Source of the DNA: Enhygromyxa salina
Lineage (GTDB): Bacteria; Myxococcota_A; Polyangia; Nannocystales; Nannocystaceae
NCBI RefSeq assembly: GCF_002994635.1
Contig: NZ_PVNL01000135.1
Span: forward strand, 248,001 to 312,000
Direction of reading: 5' to 3'
DNA: 64,000 bases
A program made the position numbers and the translations under genes. This document shows positions 48,568 to 55,884 of this stretch, in pieces. Position 1 is the first letter of the stretch. Each line of letters opens with the position of its first letter. The notes under the pieces were generated by a model, which saw only the letters and a list, made by a program, of their open reading frames with translations, searched no databases and had not been told where the DNA came from.

Positions 48568-48590
48568 GCGGCGATAGGCGGCGATAGGCT
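48562..48590 (+). repeat. Three-copy 10-bp tandem repeat at the island's right edge
   Basis: GGATAGGCGG-CGATAGGCGG-CGATAGGCTC; the first copy contains the stop codon of island gene 2. Composition returns to GC-rich just after it. Confidence 0.7.
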
Positions 48591-48665
48591 CCTGCCAGCT
48601 CACAAACGGTCGGCATGGCTCGAGCGATTCCATGGACCTTCGACGGAGTCGAAGCGGATGGAGAA

Positions 48666-49583
48666 TCACCCCTCGAGTTCGAGCTCGAGCCGCGAGTCGA
48701 GCAGCCGGCGGACGCTGAGGTCGAGCCGGCTCCCGAGCGCACCGACGACGCTGTCGAGCTCGTGGCCGGGCACGCGGGCGGCGAGGGCCTCGCGGACCGC
48801 CCCGAGCAGGGTCAGGCGGGCCTGCTCGAGCCACACGAAGATGGTGCTGCGGTGGACGGCGTAGAGCTTGGCGAGCGCGTCGGCGGAGACCTGATGCAGG
48901 TAGCGCTGGCGCAGGAGGTTTCGTTGACGGGCGCTGAGGGCCGCGACGGCGGCGGTGAAGGCTGCCTGCAGCTGCGGGCCGTAGGCGCCGCGCAGGTAGT
49001 CGAGCTCGAGATCGTCGCCATCGCCGATCTGGTCGAGCAAGGCAGGGCCGGCGTTGTCGAGCTTGGACGGGCGGCGCGAGAGGTCGATGACCATGCGCGC
49101 GGCGGTGACCCGGACCCAGGCCTTGAGCGAGCCCTGGCCGCGATAGCTGAGGATCTTGGCCCGGCGTTCGGGCTCGGCGACGACGAGGCGCAGGAGCACG
49201 AGCTGGCGAAACTCGTCGGCGTTCAGGCCGAGGCCCGGGCTGCGGGCGATCACGCGATCGAGCTCGGGCCCGCAGCTGCGCTCGAACCAGCGCAGGGCCT
49301 TGCGATCTCCGCGGGCGCAGGCGGCCGCGAGGTAGAGGTCGGCGACGGCGAGCCTGGCCAATGACGCGAGCGCGGACTCGAGGGTCTCGGCTTGCTCGAC
49401 GACCGTCGCGAGGGTCGCGGCGAGCAGCGCGAGATCGGGGCTCGGATCGAAGGCCACGTCGGCTTCGAGCGCGGCGACGATCCGGGCGAGGTGCTCGTCG
49501 AGGGCCGGCGCGGCCGCGAGCTCGCCGGCCCTCGCCGAGGGCTCGAGTGCGGACACGAGCAGCTCGCGCAGCGGGGCGCGCAT
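48666..49583 (-). CDS. RNA polymerase sigma factor (ECF-like, myxobacterial type)
   Basis: A 305-residue protein (ATG 49583). Region 2: DEFRQLVLLRLVVAEPERRAKILSYRGQGSLKAWVRVTAARMVIDL contains the usual 2.2-2.4 pattern (S-x-R-GQGSLxxWVRVxAxR). Region 4: LSARQRNLLRQRYLHQVSADALAKLYAVHRSTIFVWLEQARLTLL is a clear helix-turn-helix for the -35 element. An N-terminal helical extension of about 100 residues is longer than in typical ECF factors. It is transcribed divergently from a kinase with an anti-sigma-like zinc motif; the starts are 61 bases apart, so the promoters overlap. It probably redirects polymerase on a signal that the kinase gene product senses (inference). Confidence 0.9.
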   Translation of the reverse strand: MRAPLRELLVSALEPSARAGELAAAPALDEHLARIVAALEADVAFDPSPDLALLAATLATVVEQAETLESALASLARLAVADLYLAAACARGDRKALRWFERSCGPELDRVIARSPGLGLNADEFRQLVLLRLVVAEPERRAKILSYRGQGSLKAWVRVTAARMVIDLSRRPSKLDNAGPALLDQIGDGDDLELDYLRGAYGPQLQAAFTAAVAALSARQRNLLRQRYLHQVSADALAKLYAVHRSTIFVWLEQARLTLLGAVREALAARVPGHELDSVVGALGSRLDLSVRRLLDSRLELELEG

Positions 49584-49644
49584 CAACGCTATGTACCACG
49601 GCCGGGTTTGGATCCGGGCGACGCCGTCGGGTAGGTTCGCGCGT

Positions 49645-52600
49645 GTGAGCCCGTGTCCGGAGCCGTGGCAGCTCGAGGGCCTGTTCCAGGCCACGCTCAC
49701 GCGCGAGGACCGGAGCGCCGTCGAGCGCCACATCGATGGGTGCGAGCGCTGCTCGGTGACCGTCGCCGAGCTCGCGCGGTTGTTCGGCTCGGCGACCTGG
49801 GGGCCGGGCTCAGGCTCGGGCTCGAGCTTGGGTTCCGGCTTGGGTTCCGGCGGCTCGACGGGTGCGCGCGGCGGGCCGGACTCGGCCGAGTTCGGTCGCT
49901 ACCGCCTGGGTCCGCGGCTCGGCGCCGGCGGCATGGGGATGGTGTTCGAGGCCGAGGATCTCGAGCTGCATCGCCGCGTCGCGCTCAAGATCCTCTACGC
50001 CGACCCGGGCGCCGAGCTCGAGCAGACCCGGGCCCGGCTGATGCACGAGGCTCGGGCGATGGCTCGGACCGCCCACCCCAACGTGGTCGCGGTCTACGAG
50101 GTCGGCCGCGTCGCTGAGCAGGTATTCCTGGCCATGGAGTTCGTCGAGGGCGCGACGCTCACGCGCTGGCTCGCGAGCCAGCGTCGGCGCGCCGAGATCC
50201 TCGCTGCGTTCGTGCAGGCCGGGCGCGGGCTCGAGGCCGCGCACGCGACCGGGCTCGTGCACCGCGACTTCAAGCCGGACAACGTGCTCGTCGGCGGCGA
50301 CGGCCGGGTCCGGGTGACCGACTTCGGGCTCGCGCTCGCGGCCCGCCGCGTCGCCGAGCCCGACGGCGCGGCGGCGTCCGCCGACCTGCTCGCGTCGACG
50401 CAGCTGCCGAGCGAGCGCGGGGCGATCGTCGGGACCCCGGCCTACATGGCGCCGGAGCAGTGGCAGGGCGAGCCCGCCGACGCGCGCAGCGATCAGTTCT
50501 CGTTTTGCGTGGCGCTCTACGAGGCGCTGCTCGGGGTCCGGCCGTTCGCTGGCGACAGCGTCGCGGCGCTCGCCAAGACCGTGCTCGCGGGCCGCCTGCG
50601 GGCGCCGCCGCGTCGCCTGCCGCGGTGGTTGGAGGCCGTCTTGACGCGGGGCCTCGCCCGCGAGCCGGCCGCACGGTTCGTGAGCATGGCCGAGCTGCTC
50701 GCCGCGCTCGAGCGTGATCGCAGCGCGCCCGCCCGGGCGCTCGCGTTCGTCGGCGCGATGGGGCTCGTCGCCGCGGCGGCGGTCGGCGTGTTCGCATGGG
50801 CGACGGGATCGCCGAGCCCGGAGCCGGCGGCTGCGGCCGCGCCGGAGCCCAGCTCGAGCTCGCCCGATCGGGTCGAGCCCGTTGCGACCGAAGAGGGCTG
50901 CGGCGCCGCGGCGATCGCCGACGCGCGCGGACGCTGGACGGCGGCGCGCCGCGACGCGCTGCGGACCCACGTCGCGGCGATGGACGGCGGGCAAGCGATC
51001 ATCGCCGCGCTGCTGCCCGTGCTCGACGGCTGGGCTGCGAGCTGGACGGCGCAGGCCGGGCGGCTGTGCGACGCCGCGACCGAGTCGAGCTCGCGCGAGG
51101 CGAGGCGCGGCTGCCTCGACCATGCGCTCGACCGGTTCGACGCGACCGTGACGCTCGCCGGCGAACTCGACGGCTTCGAGGTCGCCGGCGCGCTGCAGAC
51201 CGCGGCCCATCGCCTGCCCGAGCTCGCCCGCTGCGAGCATGAGGGCTGGCTGCGCCTGCACCGGGTGGCGCCGCCGGTCGAGCTCGCCGCCCGGGCCACG
51301 CTGCTCGGCAAGGAGCTCGCGGCGCTCGAGGCCGCGATCGATCTCGAGCGCTGGGTCGGGACCCGCGAGCAGGCCGAGCGCACGGTCGCGGCCGCCGAGG
51401 CGCTCGCCTACGCGCCGCTGCTCGCCGAGGCCCAGCTCGCTCAGGGGCGGCTGTATGCGCTGCTAGGTGAGCCCGAGCTCGCCGTCGCCTCGCTCGAGGC
51501 GGCGGCCGTGACCGGCGAGGCGGCGGGCCACGAGCGCACGGTCGGGCTCGCGGCGCTGGCCCTGATCGACCAGCGCGGCGCCGCGCAGCTGCAGCTCGAG
51601 GACGGCAAGCGATGGTCGCGGACCGCCTCGGCGCTGGCTGATCGAATCGGCGATCCAAGCTTTCGCGGGCAGACGCTGCTCGCCGAGGCCCGGGCGCTCG
51701 CGGCCGTGGCCGAGCACCGCGAGGCGCTCGACAAGCTCGCCGAGGCCGAGCCGCTGCTGCGCGAGCGCTTGGCCGCGGACCACCCGATTGCGATCGAGCT
51801 CGAGCTCGCCCGCGCCGACGCGAGCCTGGCCACCGCCGAGCCCGACGCGGCCGAGGCCGCGGCCAAGCGCGCCGAGCAGCTCGCCCTCGCCGGGCTCGGG
51901 CCCGAGGCGTTGATCACCGCGCGGGCCAAGGCCGCGCTCGCCGAGGCCGCGCTCGCCCGCGGTCAGCTCGACGCCGCCGAAGCGCTCGCGCGCGCGGCCA
52001 GCAAGATCCCCGGGGTCGGCCGCTCGCGTCGGCATGATCTCGATCGCGGCCGATATCTGGTCTTGCTCGGAGACATCGCCGAGGCCCGGGGCGATCACGC
52101 GGGCGCGCTCGAGCACCACCGCCGGGCCGAGACCTTCCTGCACGACGGGGCCGAGGCCGCGCTGCCGCTCCTACACCAGGCGGCGACGCAGCTACGCGCG
52201 GGCGAGCTCGAGGCTGGGCGTGCGCTCGCCGAGGCCGGCTGGGCCCGGATCGATGCGGTCTGGGAGCCCGAGGAGCCGCGCCGCCTCGCCGGCCTGCGCC
52301 TCGTCGGTCTGGCCGCGCTCGCAGCCGGCGAGCTCCAGCTCGCTCGCGCGGCCCTCGAGCGCGCCCGGACCCTCGCCGACGAGCAGCTCGGCTTCGGCCC
52401 GCAGCTCGCCCGCGCCCAGGCCGATCTGGGCTACCTCGAGCGCGCCGCCGGGAACCGCGAGGCGGCCCTGGCTCTGCTCGACGACGCCTACGTGGGCCTG
52501 GTCGCCGGCTTCGGCCTCTACCACCCCGACGTCGTCGAGCTGTGCCTGGCCCGCGCCGACCTGGCCTGGGAGCTCGGCGACCACAGCTACGCCGCGGGGC

Positions 52601-52683
52601 TCTACGGCGCCGTTCAACGCCAGCTCGTCGCGCAGCGCGGCGCCGACGATCCGGCGAGCGCGCGCGCGGCCTCGCGGCGCTGA
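49645..52683 (+). CDS. Ser/Thr protein kinase with N-terminal anti-sigma-like zinc motif, membrane segment and long TPR-like C-terminus
   Basis: A 1012-residue protein starting at GTG 49645. Residues 1-48 (SPCPEPWQLEGLFQ, H29-IDG-C33-ER-C36) carry an HxxxCxxC motif as in ZAS-type anti-sigma factors. A Gly/Ser linker leads to the kinase: glycine loop LGAGGMGMVF (92-101), Lys115 in VALKIL, HRDFKPDN (207-214), DFG (226-228), and GTPAYMAPEQW. A hydrophobic helix (ALAFVGAMGLVAAAAVGVFAW, about 381-401) should cross the membrane. The last 600 residues are Ala/Glu/Leu-rich helical repeats, TPR-like, outside the cytoplasm. All catalytic kinase residues are present. Confidence 0.93.
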   Translation: MSPCPEPWQLEGLFQATLTREDRSAVERHIDGCERCSVTVAELARLFGSATWGPGSGSGSSLGSGLGSGGSTGARGGPDSAEFGRYRLGPRLGAGGMGMVFEAEDLELHRRVALKILYADPGAELEQTRARLMHEARAMARTAHPNVVAVYEVGRVAEQVFLAMEFVEGATLTRWLASQRRRAEILAAFVQAGRGLEAAHATGLVHRDFKPDNVLVGGDGRVRVTDFGLALAARRVAEPDGAAASADLLASTQLPSERGAIVGTPAYMAPEQWQGEPADARSDQFSFCVALYEALLGVRPFAGDSVAALAKTVLAGRLRAPPRRLPRWLEAVLTRGLAREPAARFVSMAELLAALERDRSAPARALAFVGAMGLVAAAAVGVFAWATGSPSPEPAAAAAPEPSSSSPDRVEPVATEEGCGAAAIADARGRWTAARRDALRTHVAAMDGGQAIIAALLPVLDGWAASWTAQAGRLCDAATESSSREARRGCLDHALDRFDATVTLAGELDGFEVAGALQTAAHRLPELARCEHEGWLRLHRVAPPVELAARATLLGKELAALEAAIDLERWVGTREQAERTVAAAEALAYAPLLAEAQLAQGRLYALLGEPELAVASLEAAAVTGEAAGHERTVGLAALALIDQRGAAQLQLEDGKRWSRTASALADRIGDPSFRGQTLLAEARALAAVAEHREALDKLAEAEPLLRERLAADHPIAIELELARADASLATAEPDAAEAAAKRAEQLALAGLGPEALITARAKAALAEAALARGQLDAAEALARAASKIPGVGRSRRHDLDRGRYLVLLGDIAEARGDHAGALEHHRRAETFLHDGAEAALPLLHQAATQLRAGELEAGRALAEAGWARIDAVWEPEEPRRLAGLRLVGLAALAAGELQLARAALERARTLADEQLGFGPQLARAQADLGYLERAAGNREAALALLDDAYVGLVAGFGLYHPDVVELCLARADLAWELGDHSYAAGLYGAVQRQLVAQRGADDPASARAASRR

Positions 52684-52764
52684 GAAAAAACTCGAAAAAA
52701 GTTCGTCGGGGCGCCCGACAACCGCGAGGACGGCTCGTCTTGCCGGGTGAAAGCGAAACACCCC

Positions 52765-53076
52765 ATGAAGGCAATGAAGATCATCGGCGGAATCCTGGCA
52801 ACGATCGTCCTCGCGATCGTCGTGTTCTACCTCGGCTGGCTGCGGCCCCCGGCGCCCGAGAAGGTCTGTGACAACGTCGAGAAGCTGACACTCGCCGAGC
52901 TGAAGTCGCAGGGCGTCGAGGCGACTGACGCGATGAAGACCGAGCTGCGCAAGACTTGCGAGAAGCGGGCCGGCACGCCGCCGGAGTTCGGCCGCGGGCC
53001 TTGGGTCAAGAAGCTCAAGTGCATGCGCGACGCCGAGACCATGGCTGCGCTCGAGACCTGCGACGGCAAGAAGTAG
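52765..53076 (+). CDS. Small membrane-anchored cysteine-containing protein, 103 aa
   Basis: Starts at ATG 52765 (a GTG at 52747 would add six residues). One N-terminal hydrophobic helix (IIGGILATIVLAIVVFYLGW) anchors a small domain with four cysteines (KVCDNVEKL, RKTCEKRAG, KLKCMRDAE, LETCDGKK). The spacing C...C...C...C near helices recalls small periplasmic helical hairpins linked by two disulfides. The family is not recognised. It lies 81 bases after the kinase gene on the same strand and may be cotranscribed, but no link is shown. Confidence 0.7.
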   Translation: MKAMKIIGGILATIVLAIVVFYLGWLRPPAPEKVCDNVEKLTLAELKSQGVEATDAMKTELRKTCEKRAGTPPEFGRGPWVKKLKCMRDAETMAALETCDGKK

Positions 53077-53182
53077 AGCCGCCCCCTCACTCCCGCGTGA
53101 TCGTCACGGTTCGAGCCACGGCGACGCCACTCCGACCTGTTCGGGGTCGCGTCGCTCAGCTCGCGAGCCGACGGCGAACCTG

Positions 53183-53740
53183 TCAAATGATGCGCAGCTT
53201 GGCGAAGAACATCTGTGCCCAGTCCGGGATCACGATCCCGAGCGCGTCGAACACCGCGTCTTGAAGACACTCGGGGTTGGGCTTGAAGAAGTTGCCGATC
53301 GCCACCCGCGGCTCGTTCGGGTCCGTAGCCAAGACCAGGGCCTGTCCCTCGTTGTTGATCTCACTCGCCTCGACGACACGCTGATCGATATCGACAAAGA
53401 AGTACACCGCGCCGAGCGTGGTGTAGTCGCGATCCATCTCCACGACCACCTGCTCCTCGGCGCCGGGGGCCAGGCCGGGCTGGACCAGGGCCCAGTCCCA
53501 GTCGACCTCGGCGCACTCGTCCCAGTTACCCTTCTCCGCCCCAAATATGTCAACCCAGAACGAGCTGGCAGCCACGCTCGTGCCGTTGTTCTTGACCGTG
53601 ATCTCGAAGGTGATCAAGTCGGTCGCGGCGTCGTAGTTGGCGTCGATATCCGAGACGATGAGATCGGGCGCTGCGAGTGCCGTGGCGGGGAGCAGCAGGG
53701 TACAGACAGCGATTGTGGAAGCGATTAGCTTGGTGTTCAT
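53183..53740 (-). CDS. Secreted CARDB-domain protein
   Basis: A 185-residue protein with a signal peptide (AVCTLLLPATALA-AP). Residues about 25-125 match the CARDB (cell adhesion-related, Ig-like) pattern: DLIVSDIDANYDAATDLITF, EITVKNNGTSVAASSFWVDI, VQPGLAPGAEEQVVVEMD and VYFFVDIDQRVVEASEINN, where the ending VDxxxxVxEoxExNN is diagnostic. A short helical tail with one Cys follows. It is probably an extracellular structural or adhesion module. The plus-strand gene before it converges on it, about 106 bases away. Confidence 0.85.
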   Translation of the reverse strand: MNTKLIASTIAVCTLLLPATALAAPDLIVSDIDANYDAATDLITFEITVKNNGTSVAASSFWVDIFGAEKGNWDECAEVDWDWALVQPGLAPGAEEQVVVEMDRDYTTLGAVYFFVDIDQRVVEASEINNEGQALVLATDPNEPRVAIGNFFKPNPECLQDAVFDALGIVIPDWAQMFFAKLRII

Positions 53741-54101
53741 GGCGCTCTGGAGTGGTTCAGTGGGGAGGTACCTTCACCCCAGGATCCGATCATCAGTTTG
53801 TCCCGGCGTGACTCCGGGCCAGGGGCACCCCTCGCCCGAAGTGCGGGGGACGCTCGCCATCGCGCTCGCGCGCGCGCCCACGAGATCAGCCGGCGCTCGA
53901 CCGAGGTTGGTGTCGACCGCGAGAATCGCGACGCGTGGGAGCGGGCTCCGAGCACACTTTCCTGTGTCCACGGGCGCACGCCGTACGGCGAAACCGAGCA
54001 AAAAGCGCAAACGCAAGCTGTTCGGGTTCCGCCGAAGCATGCACGAGCTATTGACGAGGAGTCGTGGTTTTTCTCCGCTTACCCGAGCAAGGAGTGGCAC
54101 T
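53741..54101. other. Gap without a credible gene (361 bases)
   Basis: Only shadow frames rich in Arg/Ser are open here. It should carry the promoters of the CARDB gene (minus) and of the small lipoprotein (plus). The only clear signal is AAGGAG at 54089-54094, the ribosome binding site of the GTG start at 54102. Composition drops slightly in GC near 54000-54110. Confidence 0.5.
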
Positions 54102-54566
54102 GTGAACAATCTATATGCGAATGCAAGCGCGTTGCTGATACTGGGCTGGGCGCTGTTGCTCCCGGCGTGTTCTGGACCGGCGCCAGCTGGGCCGAGCCAG
54201 GCTATCGGCGTGACCCCGCTGGCGTCTGGCACCTGCTTCTGGCAAGGTGCGAGCGTAGAAGAGGGGGCGTGGCTGGAGTGCGGCCATTGTGTATGGCGAT
54301 ACTGCCAGTGCCAGCCGAACGGCTCATGGGGGAACTGTACCAACGATGAGCCGGACGACGGCGCCTGCGACTGGACAATGCCCGACTGGGACGACCCGGC
54401 CTGCTCGGATGGGGGCACCCTCCCCTGCGACTGGACAATGCCCGACTGGACCAATCCCTCGTGCCAAGACACCCCCCCTCCCGGCGGCGGCCAGGCGTGC
54501 ACGAACTGCCACGCCAACGGAGTGCCTGAAGGCACGCCGCCACCCGAGGATCATGACTGGCTCTGA
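54102..54566 (+). CDS. Small lipoprotein with repeated CDWTMPDW motif
   Basis: A 154-residue protein. GTG 54102, with AAGGAG seven bases upstream, gives a signal peptide (ALLILGWALLLPAC) with lipobox LLPAC. The body is cysteine- and tryptophan-rich: FWQGASVEEGAWLECGHC, RYCQCQPNGSWGNC. Then comes a direct repeat, CDWTMPDWDDPACSDGG and CDWTMPDWTNPSC, with the DNA unit TGCGACTGGACAATGCCCGA identical in both copies (about 54367 and 54427). It ends with CTNCHANG and a Pro-rich tail; CTNCH looks like a CxxCH heme site but is alone and may be chance. Family unknown. Confidence 0.72.
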   Translation: MNNLYANASALLILGWALLLPACSGPAPAGPSQAIGVTPLASGTCFWQGASVEEGAWLECGHCVWRYCQCQPNGSWGNCTNDEPDDGACDWTMPDWDDPACSDGGTLPCDWTMPDWTNPSCQDTPPPGGGQACTNCHANGVPEGTPPPEDHDWL

Positions 54567-54668
54567 TCGGCGCTCCCTCGAGCACCAATCAGTTTGCGGT
54601 CTGGCCAGCGCAACGGAGCATCCGGTCCGGGGTCAGGAACGACGCGGGCATGTAGTAGAGTCACGCGC

Positions 54669-54905
54669 ATGTCGATCGTACGAAGCCTGGGTCCCGAGCC
54701 CTTCACCGGCCTCGATGTGGACATCGTCCGTGCCGCCGAACACGGATGCTTCGTGGAGTGGGCAGGCCTGCGCGTCGGCCCACTCGCGGACGAGCACGTC
54801 GATAGCGTCAGCATCGATCAGGTGGTCGACACCCTCCGCGCGCAGCTGGCCAAGGAACGAAGGGACGCGCTTCGACAGGCAGGCCCCGGCTGGCGGATCA
54901 AGGTG
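54669..54905 (+). pseudogene. Truncated gene fused to antisense sequence (N-terminal 75 residues left)
   Basis: ATG 54669 begins a coherent acidic protein: MSIVRSLGPEPFTGLDVDIV, RAAEHGCFVEWAGLRVGPLA, DEHVDSVSIDQVVDTLRAQL, AKERRDALRQAG. After about 54885 the frame runs on to 55145 but reads as the antisense of the SRPBCC gene (Ser/Thr/Arg-rich). So only the N-terminus of the original gene is present, and the original stop was lost. The family is not recognised. Confidence 0.5.
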
Positions 54906-55204
54906 AACATGACCTCGGCGCCGTCGCCGTTGGGCACGACGCGCAGCGCGTTGTGTACCACCGTGCCGTCGGGCAGCGTGACGCGATGGTCGAGCACGCC
55001 GAGCTCGTTCACCGGTGTGAAGCGCACGCGGGCGGGGCCGAGAGGTCCACCTCCCGCGACCCACTCGTCGCCATCACGGGTGAGCCCGTCGGCGAGACCG
55101 GACGCCCACTGCGGCATGCTCTCGGGATTGGCCGCGAAGCGATAGACCTCGCGCCACGGGCGTTCGATGCTGACGTGCAGGATGCGTGCAGTGGAGGTGC
55201 TCAT
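54818..55204 (-). CDS. SRPBCC-family (polyketide-cyclase/START-like) protein with truncated C-terminus
   Basis: From ATG 55204 the protein reads ARILHVSIERPWREVYRFAANPESMPQWASGLADGL, WVAGGGPLGPARVRFTPVNELGVLDHRVTL, HNALRVVPNGDGAEVMFTLIRQPG, the usual START-like cavity fold. In intact relatives the LxRQPGM motif continues into a C-terminal helix of about 30 residues. Here it is replaced by PACRSASLRSLASCARR, which is the antisense of the truncated gene 54669. So the ORF is open (128 aa) but lacks its last helix, which normally closes the ligand cavity. Probably not fully functional. Confidence 0.65.
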   Translation of the reverse strand: MSTSTARILHVSIERPWREVYRFAANPESMPQWASGLADGLTRDGDEWVAGGGPLGPARVRFTPVNELGVLDHRVTLPDGTVVHNALRVVPNGDGAEVMFTLIRQPGPACRSASLRSLASCARRVSTT

Positions 55205-55327
55205 CACGCGCAGGGTGCATACACAGACGGCCGCTGCCAACCCCGCGCTCGCACCAGGGGGTTCTGCCGCGATCGCCGAGGGCGGCTCGGCGCCGGCGCT
55301 CGAGGGCTTCGATCGGCCTGATATTGG

Positions 55328-55762
55328 TCAGTCACTGGCGTCCTGGGCCGTGCGATGCGCGTCGATCTCGCCCATGTGTGTCTCGGCCCACGACTTGAGG
55401 CTGCGAACCGTGTGGTGCAGGGACACTCCGAGGTCTGTCAGCTCGTAGGTGACCGTGACCGGTACGGTGGCCGTCACCGTGCGCGTGACGAGGCCATCGC
55501 GTTCCAGGGAACGGAGGGTCTGCGTGAGCATCTTCTGGCTGACGCCTGCGATCTGGCGGGTCAGCTCGGAGTGGCGCATCGGGCGTGATCCGTTGGCAGG
55601 TGCAGTCTTCGGCGGATGAGATCCACCCAACGCGCACAGGATCAAGGTCACCCACTTTCCAGCGATGCGCTCGAGCAACTTCCGGCTCGGGCACACTGCG
55701 AGGAACGCGTCGTACTGCGCTTTGGCTTGTGCTCGTTTCTGTGCTGCTGTCTTGGTTGCCAT
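55328..55762 (-). CDS. HxlR-family winged-helix transcriptional regulator
   Basis: A 144-residue protein (ATG 55762; a longer open frame exists upstream but overlaps the intergenic region). Core motifs: CPSRKLLERIAGKWVTLILCALGG, RHSELTRQIAGVSQKMLTQTLRSLERDGLV, then the wing VPVTVTYELTDLGVSLHHTVRSLKSWAETHM. These define the HxlR/MarR-related winged helix, with the family's N-terminal cysteine (Cys23 region) that in some members senses oxidants or electrophiles. An insert (SHPPKTAPANGSRP) lies before the recognition helix. It is divergent from the aldo-keto reductase gene, the classical layout for a regulator and its target. Confidence 0.93.
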   Translation of the reverse strand: MATKTAAQKRAQAKAQYDAFLAVCPSRKLLERIAGKWVTLILCALGGSHPPKTAPANGSRPMRHSELTRQIAGVSQKMLTQTLRSLERDGLVTRTVTATVPVTVTYELTDLGVSLHHTVRSLKSWAETHMGEIDAHRTAQDASD

Positions 55763-55884
55763 GCTTCGATCCACGTACCCGGAGGTGCCCAACCCACTTT
55801 GAGGTGCCGTCTTCCCTTTCGGGAGTCGCTCGTCATGATGTTGCAAGGAGCCGAGATTCACCCGGCTGGACACGAAAGGTCAAC
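55763..55884. promoter_or_regulatory. Divergent promoter region between hxlR-like and aldo-keto reductase genes
   Basis: The 122-base region contains the direct repeat GAGGTGCC at 55782-55789 and 55801-55808 (19-base spacing, about two helical turns), a candidate HxlR operator. An AAAGG ribosome binding site lies just before ATG 55885. No binding evidence is available from the sequence alone. Confidence 0.4.

Noticed and set aside
48292..49731. Minus-strand open frame of about 480 codons overlapping the sigma factor and island gene 2
   Set aside because: Arg/Pro-rich in the sigma region and antisense to the phosphatase-like gene; the sigma factor frame has real motifs.
53774..54535. Minus-strand open frame of about 250 codons
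   Set aside because: Antisense to the small lipoprotein, Ser/Pro-rich, without motifs; the plus-strand frame has a ribosome binding site and lipobox.
54490..54540. CxxCH heme c motif (CTNCH) in the small lipoprotein
   Set aside because: A single site near the C-terminus with no distal ligand or cytochrome-like context; probably chance in a Cys-rich protein.
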